A stretch of 64,000 nt of DNA from RUG12461 sp045661345 (GCA_045661345.1 JAZRFM010000030.1:62001-126000), one strand, 5' to 3'; numbered from the stretch's first letter, positions 16,686 to 26,329 are shown. Program-made: numbers and translations. The notes: generated by a model from the sequence alone, not told the origin.

Positions 16686-19285
16686 AGATCATCCGAGATC
16701 CCGTGCTCTTTTAACAGCTCCTCTTCGGTCAGACCGTTTTCTTCATCGTCCTCTCCCGAATCTTCTGCTGCATCCTGAGCTACGGCGTCATATTCACGCA
16801 ATTCCTCCTGATCCGGAAGCTCCGGTACTTCTGCCTCCAGAATCGCATCGTCCTTTCGAACCTTTGCAAAGCTTGCGACTGTCACATCCTTATCCAGATT
16901 GATGAGCTTGACACCTGAAGTGACACGACCGGAGAGTGCGGTACCGTTCACTGCGATCCGGATGATGACACCCTCTGTCGTGATAATCATGACTTCATTG
17001 TCTTCCTCCACAGCCTTGAAACCGATAAGATTGCCGGTTTTTTCGGTAATCTTATAGCATCGGACGCCTTTTCCGCCGCGAAACTGGGGACTGAACTCGG
17101 TCATCAGCGTACATTTGCCCAGACCCTTTTCCGATACAAACATCAGAGAAGTTCCCTGAACATCCAGCTGCATACCGATCACTTCATCCTGATCCGCCAG
17201 ATTCATACCCCGCACACCCATGGAAGTACGGCCTGTACTGCGGACGTCCCGTTCGTGGAAACGGATGCACTGCCCGTATTTTGTCACCAGGAAAACATCC
17301 CGGTCTCCGTCTGTCAGCTTCACCTCGATCAACTCATCCTGATCCTTCAGGTTGATGGCAGCCAGACCGGTTTTCCTGATATTTCTGAAATCATTCAGAG
17401 GGGTTTTTTTCACAACACCGCTCTTGGTTGCCATGAAGAGGAAACGGCCCTCTTCGTATTTTTCCACGGGGATCAGTGCGGAAATTGTCTCCTCCGGCTG
17501 CAATTGCAGGAGATTGACGATGGCGAGTCCTCTGGAAGTCCTGCTCGCTTCGGGAATCTCATAAGCCTTGATTCGATAAACCCGTCCCAGATTCGTGAAA
17601 AACAGAAGATATCGGTGAGAAACTGTCATGAGCAGCTCATCAATATAATCATCATCTATGGTTTCCATGCCTTTGATTCCGTGTCCACCACGGTGCTGGG
17701 CTCTGAAATGATCCAGGCTCATTCGCTTGATATATCCAAGCTTTGTCATGGCAATCACGGTATTGGTAACCGGGATCAGTTCCTCTGCGGAAATATCGGA
17801 TGAGTCAAAACCAATGGTGGAACGTCTTTCATCCCCGTATTTTTCCGCAACTTCGGAAAGCTCTGTTTTGATCACGGTAAGGAGTTTTTTTTCATCTGCC
17901 AGAATCTCTTTATATTCAGCAATCGCTTTCAACAGCTCCGCATATTCTGCTTCCAGCTTTTCCCGTTCCAAACCGGTCAGCGCACGCAGACGCATCTCCA
18001 CAATGGCGGTAGCCTGTGCTTCTGTAAGCGAGAACCGTTCCATCAGTCCTTCTTTTGCTTCCTGCGTGGTGTGACTGCCGCGGATGATCTGAATCACTTC
18101 ATCGATATTATCCAAAGCAATCAGCAAACCCTGTATGATATGAGCCCGTTCCTCTGCTTTGTTCAGATCATATCTGGTACGCCGAGTGATCACGTCCTTC
18201 TGATGCAGAAGATAATAATTCAGCATCTCATACAGATTCAGTACCTTCGGCTCCCCGTTGACCAGGGCAAGCATGATCACACCGAAGGTATCCTGCATCT
18301 GGGTATGCTTGTATAACTGGTTCAATACCACATTGGCATTGACATCCCGTCGCAATTCAATACAGATCCTCATTCCCTCGCGATCAGATTCGTCCCTGAG
18401 GTCTGTAATACCGTCAATTCTTTTATCCCTGTGCAGTTCAGCGATCTTTTCCATCAGACGCGCCTTATTCACCATATAGGGAAGCTCGGAAACGATGATT
18501 CTGTTTTTTCCGTTATCCATCGTTTCTATTTCCGTGACAGCCCGTACTTTAATCTTTCCTCTTCCGGTACGGTAGCTTTCTTCAATCCCTTTTGTACCCA
18601 GGATCATCCCTCCGGTAGGGAAATCCGGACCCTTTACGATCTCCATTAATTCTGTAAGCTCCGTGGGTTTTTCCTCAATCTGATCATCAATAATACGGAT
18701 CACCGCATTGGAAACCTCTTTCAGATTATGGGGAGGAATATTGGTAGCCATACCGACTGCAATACCTGTCGTTCCGTTGACCAGAAGATTCGGAATACGG
18801 GAGGGGAGAACGGTCGGCTCTTTTTCCGTTTCATCAAAGTTCGGCGCAAAATCAACAGTATCCTTGTTGATATCACGCAGCATTTCCATGGCCATCCTGG
18901 ACAGGCGTGCTTCCGTATAACGCATGGCTGCTGCGCCGTCCCCGTCTACCGAACCAAAATTACCGTGTCCGTCCACAAGAGGATAGCGTGTTGACCAGTC
19001 CTGAGCCAGATTGACAAGAGCACCGTAGATTGAGCTGTCTCCATGGGGATGATATTTACCCATGGTATCACCGACAATACGGGCACATTTCCGATGAGGC
19101 TTGTCCGGCGTATTTCCCAGCTCGCTCATGGAGAAAAGGACTCTCCTCTGCACCGGTTTTAAACCGTCTCTGACATCCGGAAGCGCACGGCTCGCAATGA
19201 CACTCATTGCGTAGTCGATATAGGAACTCTCCATGGTTTTTTTCAGATCAACGTCATGGATGTTGTCAAAAATCGTGTCGTCCAT
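16682..19285 (-). CDS. gyrA: DNA gyrase subunit A
   Basis: 867 residues with the full GyrA layout: winged-helix/tower with catalytic Tyr in AAAMRYTEARLS, then six C-terminal beta-pinwheel blades containing the GyrA box-type stretch QHRGGHGIKGM, and an acidic tail (EDSGEDDEENG). It forms the A2B2 gyrase that introduces negative supercoils. In the quinolone-determining region the sequence is HPHGDSSIYGALV: Ser84 is kept, but residue 88, usually Asp or Glu, is Gly. It follows gyrB after 72 nt and is the last core gene of the dnaA-side operon before fumarase alpha. Confidence 0.98.
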   Translation of the reverse strand: MDDTIFDNIHDVDLKKTMESSYIDYAMSVIASRALPDVRDGLKPVQRRVLFSMSELGNTPDKPHRKCARIVGDTMGKYHPHGDSSIYGALVNLAQDWSTRYPLVDGHGNFGSVDGDGAAAMRYTEARLSRMAMEMLRDINKDTVDFAPNFDETEKEPTVLPSRIPNLLVNGTTGIAVGMATNIPPHNLKEVSNAVIRIIDDQIEEKPTELTELMEIVKGPDFPTGGMILGTKGIEESYRTGRGKIKVRAVTEIETMDNGKNRIIVSELPYMVNKARLMEKIAELHRDKRIDGITDLRDESDREGMRICIELRRDVNANVVLNQLYKHTQMQDTFGVIMLALVNGEPKVLNLYEMLNYYLLHQKDVITRRTRYDLNKAEERAHIIQGLLIALDNIDEVIQIIRGSHTTQEAKEGLMERFSLTEAQATAIVEMRLRALTGLEREKLEAEYAELLKAIAEYKEILADEKKLLTVIKTELSEVAEKYGDERRSTIGFDSSDISAEELIPVTNTVIAMTKLGYIKRMSLDHFRAQHRGGHGIKGMETIDDDYIDELLMTVSHRYLLFFTNLGRVYRIKAYEIPEASRTSRGLAIVNLLQLQPEETISALIPVEKYEEGRFLFMATKSGVVKKTPLNDFRNIRKTGLAAINLKDQDELIEVKLTDGDRDVFLVTKYGQCIRFHERDVRSTGRTSMGVRGMNLADQDEVIGMQLDVQGTSLMFVSEKGLGKCTLMTEFSPQFRGGKGVRCYKITEKTGNLIGFKAVEEDNEVMIITTEGVIIRIAVNGTALSGRVTSGVKLINLDKDVTVASFAKVRKDDAILEAEVPELPDQEELREYDAVAQDAAEDSGEDDEENGLTEEELLKEHGISDDL

Positions 19286-19357
19286 TCAAAATCCCTTCTT
19301 GTAACTGTTTTATGGGTTAGGGTCAAAAGTCACATACCGCCTGACCCTGACATGATT

Positions 19358-21280
19358 CTATATATCCAGGTTTTGCACGTACCGTGCATTTTCTTCGATG
19401 AATTCCCGTCTGGGCTCTACTTTATCACCCATTAACGTCGTGAAAGTCACATCTATTTCAGATGCGTTTTCATCATCGATAATCACGCGTTTCAAAATAC
19501 GCTTCTCAGGATCCATAGTGGTATCCCAAAGCTGTTCCGCATCCATTTCTCCAAGTCCTTTATAACGCTGGATCTTGTTATTGTTGTCCCTGCCGACTTC
19601 ATTCAGGATCTTATTCAGCTCTTCATCACTGTACGCGTACCAGACCTTTTTGTTTTTTTCCAGTTTATAAAGAGGCGGCGTGGCGAGATATACATAGCCT
19701 CCCTTGATCAATTCCGGCATAAAACGATACAGAAAAGTCAGCATTAACGTTGCGATATGCGCACCGTCCACGTCGGCATCCGTCATGATAATAATCTTAT
19801 GATATCTGAGCTTTTCAATATCAAAGTCATCATGAATCCCGGTTCCGAAGGCAGTGATCATGGCTTTGATCTCTGCGTTGTCATAAATCCGGTCGAGCCT
19901 GGCTTTTTCCACATTCAATATCTTGCCGCGAAGCGGAAGAATTGCCTGCGTAGCACGGCTTCTGGCCGTTTTGGCAGAACCTCCTGCAGAATCTCCCTCT
20001 ACAATAAAAATCTCACAATTTCTCGGATCTTTATCGGAACAATCAGCCAGTTTTCCGGGAAGAGAACCTCCCTCCAACGCTGTTTTTCTTCTGGTAAGGT
20101 CTCTTGCTTTTCTGGCGGCTTCCCGCGCGCGCTGAGCCAACAAGGCCTTTTCGCATATGGTTTTCGCAACAACCGGATTTTGTTCCAGAAAATAGGTCAG
20201 CTGCTGACTGACGACATTTTCCACAGCACCTCTGGCTTCGCTGTTCCCTAATTTCTGCTTTGTCTGTCCTTCAAACTGGGGTTCTTCGATTTTTACACTG
20301 ATAATCGCTGTCAACCCCTCCCGGATGTCATCTCCGGTCAGCGCTTCATTCTCTTTTAAGATCTTGTTTGCTTTTGCATAATCATTAAAAGTCTTTGTCA
20401 GCGCATTGCGAAACCCTGTCAGATGTGTACCGCCCTCCGGCGTCGTAATGTTATTCACAAAGCTGAAGGTGGAATCATTGTAGGAATCGTTATGCTGCAT
20501 CGCAACTTCCACATATACGTGATTGACGCTGCCCTCACAATAGATAATGGATTCATAAAGGGCTGTTTTACCACGATTCAGGTATTCCACAAACTGCTTG
20601 ATTCCGCCCTCATAATGAAATTCATGTGTATGAACCGGATCATCACGCCAGTCATTTAGAGTGATACGGATTCCTTTTGTCAAAAATGCGGTTTCCCGCA
20701 GACGCTGCTTTAGGATCGGATATTCAAACACCGTCTCTTCAAAAATCGTATCATCCGGCATAAAGTGGACGGTTGTCCCGTTGTTTTCCGGTTCACATTC
20801 GCCGACTACAGCCAGATCCGTCACGATCTTTCCCTTTTCATAGCGCTGTTCATAGACTTTCCCGTCCCGTCGGATGCTTACCTCCAGCCAGCTGGAAAGC
20901 GCATTTACTACCGACGCACCTACGCCATGGAGACCACCGGATACTTTATAGCCTCCGCCACCGAATTTTCCGCCGGCATGAAGCACGGTAAATACCACCT
21001 CTGCTGCGGGGCGCCCGGTCTTATGGTTGATATCCACAGGGATTCCCCGCCCGTCATCCTCAACCGTAATACTGTTATCCGGGTTGATATTCACCACGAT
21101 GTTGTGACAAAACCCTGCCAATGCTTCATCAACAGAGTTATCCACAATTTCATAAACCAAATGATGAAGACCCCGCCCGGAAGTACTTCCGATATACATA
21201 CCGGGTCTTTTTCGGACTGCTTCCAATCCCTCCAATACCTGAATCTGGTCACCACCATAGTTTTCCGTTTGATTTGCCAT
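19358..21280 (-). CDS. gyrB: DNA gyrase subunit B
   Basis: 640 residues. N-terminal GHKL ATPase domain (VYEIVDNSVDEALAG, DDGRGIPVD, GGLHGVGASVVNAL), transducer, then a Toprim domain with EGDSAGGSAK, PLRGKILNVEKA and MTDADVDGAHI. It ends YVQNLDI as in gyrases. It binds ATP and works with GyrA. The ATG follows the recF stop directly, with the ribosome site (GGAGG) inside the recF end. Confidence 0.98.
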   Translation of the reverse strand: MANQTENYGGDQIQVLEGLEAVRKRPGMYIGSTSGRGLHHLVYEIVDNSVDEALAGFCHNIVVNINPDNSITVEDDGRGIPVDINHKTGRPAAEVVFTVLHAGGKFGGGGYKVSGGLHGVGASVVNALSSWLEVSIRRDGKVYEQRYEKGKIVTDLAVVGECEPENNGTTVHFMPDDTIFEETVFEYPILKQRLRETAFLTKGIRITLNDWRDDPVHTHEFHYEGGIKQFVEYLNRGKTALYESIIYCEGSVNHVYVEVAMQHNDSYNDSTFSFVNNITTPEGGTHLTGFRNALTKTFNDYAKANKILKENEALTGDDIREGLTAIISVKIEEPQFEGQTKQKLGNSEARGAVENVVSQQLTYFLEQNPVVAKTICEKALLAQRAREAARKARDLTRRKTALEGGSLPGKLADCSDKDPRNCEIFIVEGDSAGGSAKTARSRATQAILPLRGKILNVEKARLDRIYDNAEIKAMITAFGTGIHDDFDIEKLRYHKIIIMTDADVDGAHIATLMLTFLYRFMPELIKGGYVYLATPPLYKLEKNKKVWYAYSDEELNKILNEVGRDNNNKIQRYKGLGEMDAEQLWDTTMDPEKRILKRVIIDDENASEIDVTFTTLMGDKVEPRREFIEENARYVQNLDI

Positions 21281-22402
21281 TTACTTTTGATTTCCTCCGT
21301 TCATCATCCGAAGACTGTTTTCCTTGAGACTGACGGTTCCCTCTTTGACATAAAAAATCCTGTCCAGTGGAAAACGATTTCGAATGAATTCATCCAGACC
21401 GGTACAGGTAATGATCGTCTGAATATCATGAATTTGATCCAGCAGCATATTTTGTCTGTGACTGTCCAATTCGGACAACACATCATCCAGCAGTAATACC
21501 GGCGTATCTCCGATGCTTTTCTTCATCATGACTATTTCAGCCAGTTTTAAGGAAAGAGCAGATGTTCTTTGTTGTCCTTGTGATCCATAACGACGTATAT
21601 CAATGTCGTTAATGAAAAAAGATACATCATCCCGATGGGGTCCCACTGTCGTGAACTGTTGATACAGATCCCTTTCTTCTGCTTTGATCAATTCCTCTGA
21701 AAAGTGATTTTCATGTATATTCGGTTCATATTTCAAAATCAGTGTTTCTTTTTCACCGGATATATGAAAGTGAATATCCCTGACTATTTCGTTGATTTCC
21801 TCCATAAACCTTCTTCTTCTTTTTATGATGGAAATACCATATCTTGCCAGGTGTTCGTTCCATAAAATCAACGTTTCCTTTAACTCTTTTTTTCCCGGTA
21901 TTTCTTTTAAAAGCCTGTTTCTTTGATTTAATGCCTTCTGATAATTGATCAGGTCGGACAAATATACCTTGTCCATCTGGCATAGTTCCGCATCCATAAA
22001 CCTCCGACGCTCTGCCGGACCGTTTTTTATGATTGACAGATCTTCCGGGGAAAAAAAAATGAGATTCAGTATTCCGAACAGTTCACTTGCTTTTTTTAAG
22101 GGAATTCTGTTAAGAGCAACGCCTTTGTTTTTCTGTTTTTTTAAATGAAGATCTATTTCATAAAGAGTCTGTTTTTTTTCTATGATTGTTTTGATATGCG
22201 CTTCTTCCTGTCCGAAGCGTATCATTTCCTTATCTTTGCTGCCTTTATGGGATTTTGTGGTACTGCTTAAATTGGCAGCCTCCAGAATATTCGTCTTTCC
22301 CTGTGCATTTTCTCCGTATAAGATATTGGTTCCTTTGGTGAACTCAATTTTCAGATCTTCATAGTTTCTGAAATTATGCAGTTGAATACTCTTTATGATC
22401 AT
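21281..22402 (-). CDS. recF: DNA replication/repair protein RecF
   Basis: 373 residues. SMC-like ATPase with Walker A GENAQGKTN near residue 31, signature YGSQGQQRTSALSLK and Walker B VLLLDDVLSELD. It loads RecA at gaps with RecO and RecR and often sits in the dnaA-gyr cluster. The start overlaps the S4-domain gene stop (ATGA), and the stop abuts the gyrB start. Confidence 0.97.
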   Translation of the reverse strand: MIIKSIQLHNFRNYEDLKIEFTKGTNILYGENAQGKTNILEAANLSSTTKSHKGSKDKEMIRFGQEEAHIKTIIEKKQTLYEIDLHLKKQKNKGVALNRIPLKKASELFGILNLIFFSPEDLSIIKNGPAERRRFMDAELCQMDKVYLSDLINYQKALNQRNRLLKEIPGKKELKETLILWNEHLARYGISIIKRRRRFMEEINEIVRDIHFHISGEKETLILKYEPNIHENHFSEELIKAEERDLYQQFTTVGPHRDDVSFFINDIDIRRYGSQGQQRTSALSLKLAEIVMMKKSIGDTPVLLLDDVLSELDSHRQNMLLDQIHDIQTIITCTGLDEFIRNRFPLDRIFYVKEGTVSLKENSLRMMNGGNQK

Positions 22403-22608
22403 GAAACAATGAGATAACTTTCCTGATTGTATGAAAAACTATCGCCGGGAGTCAGTTTTTTTCCACGGCTGGTGCATATTTCACCGTTGACAGTTACTTT
22501 TTCCTGCTGAATGACAAGCTTCGCCTCCACTCCGCTTTCCACAGCCCCGCATAATTTCATCGCCTGTCCCAGTTTGATAAAATCGTCTTTGATCCTGATT
22601 TCATTCAT
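22399..22608 (-). CDS. S4-domain RNA-binding protein (YaaA/RlbA type)
   Basis: 69 residues forming a single S4 RNA-binding domain: FIKLGQAMKLCGAVESGVEAK, then the loop VNGEICTSRGKKLTPGD. Its position between dnaN and recF is the hallmark of B. subtilis yaaA (rlbA). The start follows the dnaN stop with no gap and the stop overlaps recF, so expression is coupled. The family is implicated in ribosome assembly. Confidence 0.93.
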   Translation of the reverse strand: MNEIRIKDDFIKLGQAMKLCGAVESGVEAKLVIQQEKVTVNGEICTSRGKKLTPGDSFSYNQESYLIVS

Positions 22609-23721
22609 TTATATGTTTCCGTTATTGAAATTTACCGGAAGAATCAGGTAAATAAAGCTTTCTTCTTCATCCTTTATGAAGCAGGGAGCCTTGGGATTCA
22701 CCATAAAAAGACTGATCTTTTCTTCATCGATCACACGAAGGGCATCAATAAAGAATTTTGGATTAAAGCCGATCATAATGTCTTTTCCGACTTTTTCTAT
22801 ATCAATCTCTTCATCCATGGTACCGATAAAGGAATTGATGCGAAGATTCATCACATCATCTTTGATATCCATGATAATGGGTTTTTTGTCCCCTTCTTTT
22901 ACCAGAAGCGTCGCTCGATCAATACAATCCAGGAGGCTTCGCTTATTGATTTCTATCTTTGTATCATAATCTGAAGACAGCATCTGATCGATCTTGAAAT
23001 ACTCTCCCTCTATCAACCGGGAAACTACCGTGGTACGGTCAAAGGTAAACATCACGTGATTCTCATCAAAATAGATATTTACCATCTGTTCCGTCTCTCC
23101 GGGAATGATCTTGCTGATTTCCTGCAGTGTTTTTCCGGGAACCACCACTTTTTTCTCATCATAAGAACGATCAAAGGTAATCTTTCTGATGGCAATGCGA
23201 TGCCCGTCCAAAGAAACCACGCGCATCACATTTTCTTTGATTTCAAACAGCTCTCCGGTCATCATTTTGTTGTTTTCATTGTCCGCAATCGAAAAAATAG
23301 TCTGCCGGATCACTTCTTTTAAAGCAAACTGAGAAATCGTAATCTCATTTGTTTTTTCTATATAGGGGATCGGAGAAAAATCCTCTCCTGATTTTCCGAT
23401 AATATTGAACTTTGATTTTTCGCAGGTAATAAAAGTCTTAAAGGTGGCATCTGTTTCGATGACAACTTCGTTATCCGGAAGCTTCCTGACGATATCGGAA
23501 AAGATTTTTGCATCCAGAGCAATGACTCCTCTTTCCTGAATCTCTCCTTCAATCACAGTTTCAATCCCGAGTTCTGTATCATTTGCCGTTAATTTGATCT
23601 CATTTGCTGAAGCATCGATCAAAATGCATTCCAAAATTGCCATGGTAGTTCTGGTTGGAACTGCTTTTTGTACTGTATTGACACCGTTAAGTAGACTGGC
23701 TTTGGAACAAATGACTTTCAT
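22609..23721 (-). CDS. dnaN: DNA polymerase III beta sliding clamp
   Basis: 370 residues, normal clamp length. Start MKVICSKASLLNGVNTVQKAV, internal TGELFEIKENVMRVVSLDGHRIA and C-terminal INSFIGTMDEEI with LPVNFNN are family features. The dimeric ring tethers polymerase III to DNA. It is second in the dnaA-dnaN-S4-recF-gyrB-gyrA order. The clear ATG at 23721 is preceded by a GGAG ribosome site. Confidence 0.98.
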   Translation of the reverse strand: MKVICSKASLLNGVNTVQKAVPTRTTMAILECILIDASANEIKLTANDTELGIETVIEGEIQERGVIALDAKIFSDIVRKLPDNEVVIETDATFKTFITCEKSKFNIIGKSGEDFSPIPYIEKTNEITISQFALKEVIRQTIFSIADNENNKMMTGELFEIKENVMRVVSLDGHRIAIRKITFDRSYDEKKVVVPGKTLQEISKIIPGETEQMVNIYFDENHVMFTFDRTTVVSRLIEGEYFKIDQMLSSDYDTKIEINKRSLLDCIDRATLLVKEGDKKPIIMDIKDDVMNLRINSFIGTMDEEIDIEKVGKDIMIGFNPKFFIDALRVIDEEKISLFMVNPKAPCFIKDEEESFIYLILPVNFNNGNI

Positions 23722-23902
23722 GATAATGGGAAGCTCCTTTCCATATATAAATAATAATTATTTAAAAGACTTCATCATAGAGGTGGTGAATAAGTGGATA
23801 ACTTTGTTGACTGCTTTATTTCTGCTGTTTTTTCCCAAATACACCCTTGATAACCGACGGAAAACGATTCTTATAATAAGTGGATCCCTGTTGAAAAACC
23901 AT
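23722..23902. other. dnaA-dnaN intergenic region with a DnaA-box match
   Basis: A 181-bp AT-rich gap. One clear DnaA-type 9-mer is at 23793-23801 (AGTGGATAA, the reverse complement of TTATCCACT), with looser TTATAATAAGTGGAT around 23871-23884. In B. subtilis the second origin half, with the unwinding element, lies in this gap, so it may be part of a bipartite oriC. Promoter or leader functions for dnaN are also possible. Confidence 0.55.
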
Positions 23903-25243
23903 TTAATTAGGATTGATTTTATTACGGATCGTGTCGATCGTGTTTCTCATTGCTTCGTTGTCTTCATATTCACGGGACATTGTACGGATCCCGTGAAGAA
24001 TCGTTGCATGATCTCTTCCGCCCAGGAGCGAACCGATCGCTTCCAGAGAATAGTCAGTCATGTTTTTGCAGAGATACATGATGATCTGTCTGGGCTTTGC
24101 TATGTCGTTGCTTCTGTTTTTGGAAACGATCTGATCCTTTGTGATGCTGAAATGATCACAAACCACATTGATGATCAGATCCGGTGTCACTTGCTTCTTT
24201 TCATCGGGACTGATAATGCTCTGCAGTTCTTTGACTGCAATATCCATGGTGATCTCCTGATGATTCATGTTGTAGAGGAAAAGGAGTTTATTCAGAGCTC
24301 CTTCCAGTTCACGAATGTTGGATTTGATGTTGGTGGCGATGTAATTCAGGATCTCATCGTCTATCACAAAGTGATCATTTTCGGCTTTTTTACGGAGGAT
24401 TGCCATTCTTGTTTCGTAATCGGGGGCGGAAATATCTGCCATCAGTCCCATTTCAAAGCGGGAACGAAATCTCTCCTCCAGAGTTTCCATTTCCTTCGGG
24501 GGCTTGTCCGAAGTAATAATGATGGCTTTTCTTTTTCTTTGAAGTGCGTTAAACGTATGGAAAAACTCTTCCTGGGTAGTTTCTTTTCCAATGATGAACT
24601 GGATATCATCAATCATCAAAACATCCACGTTGCGGTATTTTTCACGAAGCTTCGTCATGGAGGCTGCATTACCGCTGCGGACAGATTCTATCACTTCATT
24701 TGTGAATTCTTCTGAAGTAACATATAAAATGTTGCTGTCCGGATTTTTATCCAATATATAATGTCCGATGGAGTGCATCAGATGGGTTTTGCCAAGACCG
24801 ACTCCTCCGTAAAGAAAAAGAGGATTGTATACGGTACCGGGTGAATCAGCGACAGCGATGGAGGCAGCATGTGCCATTCTGCTGTTATTACCCACCACGA
24901 ACGTGTCAAAGGTATAATTCGGATTCAGATTGGAACGTTCCAACGGAAAAGCGGTTGTTTTCTTTTTCTTCGGAACGGAAATATCTTCGCTTTCCAGGAT
25001 AAACTCTATTTCATAAGGTTTTTTGAAGGTCTCTTCAATGGTAACCTTAATGGGAAGATAGTATTTTTTTTGATAATAGTTTAATCCGATCTGGCCGGAG
25101 GGACAGACGATATAAATGATATCATTCTCAATGGAAGAAATAGTAAGTGGTTCCAAAAAAGCATGAAATGCGGTGTCTGTAATATCATATTCTTCTTTTA
25201 CGTTTTCCAGGATTTTAGGCCATTCCTGAATGATTTCTTCCAT
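23903..25243 (-). CDS. dnaA: Chromosomal replication initiator DnaA
   Basis: 446 residues from the ATG at 25243, chosen because the protein then begins MEEIIQEWPKILENVKEEY like other DnaA proteins and a GGAGTAAGGA ribosome site precedes it; the frame is open 33 codons further up. Domain III AAA+ has Walker A GGVGLGKTH, Walker B LMIDDIQF and sensor regions. Domain IV ends with the DnaA-box-binding signature GGRDHATILHG. It opens oriC and recruits the helicase. DnaA boxes lie upstream. Confidence 0.98.
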   Translation of the reverse strand: MEEIIQEWPKILENVKEEYDITDTAFHAFLEPLTISSIENDIIYIVCPSGQIGLNYYQKKYYLPIKVTIEETFKKPYEIEFILESEDISVPKKKKTTAFPLERSNLNPNYTFDTFVVGNNSRMAHAASIAVADSPGTVYNPLFLYGGVGLGKTHLMHSIGHYILDKNPDSNILYVTSEEFTNEVIESVRSGNAASMTKLREKYRNVDVLMIDDIQFIIGKETTQEEFFHTFNALQRKRKAIIITSDKPPKEMETLEERFRSRFEMGLMADISAPDYETRMAILRKKAENDHFVIDDEILNYIATNIKSNIRELEGALNKLLFLYNMNHQEITMDIAVKELQSIISPDEKKQVTPDLIINVVCDHFSITKDQIVSKNRSNDIAKPRQIIMYLCKNMTDYSLEAIGSLLGGRDHATILHGIRTMSREYEDNEAMRNTIDTIRNKINPN

Positions 25244-25337
25244 AAGAATCCTTACTCCGACAGATAGGAAATGCATGAAATAAATGCGCTCATTACATCT
25301 GTAAAAAGCTTCATAAACGCAAAATACGACCTCTACT

Positions 25338-25366
25338 ATCATACTACAAAAACCCTTTTTTTACAA
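25338..25366 (-). promoter_or_regulatory. dnaA promoter
   Basis: On the minus strand TTGTAA (25366-25361), a 17-nt spacer and TATGAT (25343-25338). This predicts transcription start near 25331 and a leader of about 88 nt before the dnaA ATG. The DnaA boxes lie just upstream, the usual geometry for autoregulation. Confidence 0.65.
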
Positions 25367-25395
25367 TCTTTCGAAAAAATCATTTCAATCGACAA

Positions 25396-25457
25396 TTATA
25401 CACAGTCGTGGTTTCGGCAGGATGAAGTTATGCACATAAATTATCCACTTATCCACA
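25396..25457. other. oriC: Replication origin: cluster of DnaA boxes
   Basis: Four 9-mers matching the DnaA-box consensus on the plus strand: TTATACACA (25396-25404), TTATGCACA (25428-25436), TTATCCACT (25441-25449) and TTATCCACA (25449-25457), the last two sharing one T. The surrounding 25244-25575 gap (332 bp) is AT-rich, contains no gene, and lies between dnaA and rpmH, the classical Firmicutes origin position. Strand bias of genes switches here. Confidence 0.85.
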
Positions 25458-25508
25458 TTTTATAAGAAAATTTAACGGGTATTTTTTCGTGAAAATAGGA
25501 GGTTTTTC

Positions 25509-25536
25509 TTGACTTGTACTCTTTTTTTGCTATAAT
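25509..25536 (+). promoter_or_regulatory. rpmH promoter
   Basis: TTGACT (25509-25514), a 16-nt spacer and TATAAT (25531-25536), about 40 nt before the rpmH start. It probably drives the rpmH-rnpA-yidD-yidC-jag operon. Confidence 0.75.
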
Positions 25537-25575
25537 TTTGGTGATGTTCTTTTCACTGGATGGAGGTGATATTAA

Positions 25576-25710
25576 ATGAAGATGACATTTCAGCCGAAAA
25601 AAAGGCAAAGAGCCAAGGTTCATGGCTTTCGGAAAAGAATGAGTACAAAGGGCGGAAGAAAGGTACTGGCAGCCAGAAGATTAAAGGGAAGAAAAGAGTT
25701 ATCAGCATAG
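25576..25710 (+). CDS. rpmH: 50S ribosomal protein L34
   Basis: 44 residues, highly basic, beginning MKMTFQPKKRQRAKVHGFR and continuing KRMSTKGGRKVLAARRLKG, the invariant L34 pattern. A strong GGAGGTGAT ribosome site precedes the ATG. It is the first gene of the plus-strand operon leaving oriC. Confidence 0.97.
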   Translation: MKMTFQPKKRQRAKVHGFRKRMSTKGGRKVLAARRLKGRKELSA

Positions 25711-25759
25711 GCCACAGCTTCTGTGGTCTTTCTTCTTGAAAGAATCTCAAAGCGAAAAA

Positions 25760-26095
25760 ATGAAACACCCAGAATCGCTGAAAACAACCAGAGATTTCCA
25801 AAGAGTATATCAAAAAGGAAAATCTTACGCGAATCAACAATTAGTGATGTATGTGATTTCCAATGATCTTGGAAAAAACAGACTCGGTATTTCAATCAGT
25901 AAAAAAATAGGAAACAGTGTAAAAAGACATCATCTGGCCCGTCTCATACGGGAAAATATGCGACTATCCGAAGAAATGTTGAATAATGGTTTTGACATTG
26001 TAGTCGTCGCAAGAGGAAAAGCTAAGAACGCAGACTATCATCAGATAGGGAGTGCACTTACGGATCTTGCGGGTCTTCATTGTTTACTGAAGTAA
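25760..26095 (+). CDS. rnpA: Ribonuclease P protein component
   Basis: 111 residues from the ATG at 25760, whose product starts MKHPESLKTTRDFQRVYQKG like other RnpA proteins; a TTG 24 nt upstream is possible but adds atypical residues. The conserved basic helix reads SKKIGNSVKRHHLARLIRE, a slightly diverged RNR motif. It binds RNase P RNA for 5' tRNA maturation. Confidence 0.95.
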   Translation: MKHPESLKTTRDFQRVYQKGKSYANQQLVMYVISNDLGKNRLGISISKKIGNSVKRHHLARLIRENMRLSEEMLNNGFDIVVVARGKAKNADYHQIGSALTDLAGLHCLLK

Positions 26096-26108
26096 AAGAA
26101 ATGGGATC

Positions 26109-26318
26109 ATGAAGAAACTGTTACTTCTTATTATAAAGGGTTATCGAAAATACATATCTCCAATGAAATCAACAAAATGTCCTTATTGCCCTACCTGCTC
26201 GGAGTACGGACTCCTTGCTGTGCAAAAGTATGGTGCAGTGAAGGGAGGGGCCCTTGCGGCATGGAGGATCTTAAGATGTAATCCTTTTTCAAAAGGAGGC
26301 TTTGATCCCGTTCCGTAA
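26109..26318 (+). CDS. yidD: Membrane protein insertion efficiency factor YidD
   Basis: 69 residues. An amphipathic N-terminal helix (KKLLLLIIKGYRKYISP) is followed by the conserved CPYCPTCSEYG and RILRCNPFSKGGFDPVP motifs. It assists YidC-dependent insertion. It sits in the standard order between rnpA and yidC. Confidence 0.96.
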   Translation: MKKLLLLIIKGYRKYISPMKSTKCPYCPTCSEYGLLAVQKYGAVKGGALAAWRILRCNPFSKGGFDPVP

Positions 26319-26329
26319 GGAGGAAGATC

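Noticed and set aside
25244..25342. Longer dnaA start with 33 extra residues
   Set aside because: The extra residues are not DnaA-like and cross the predicted transcription start near 25331.
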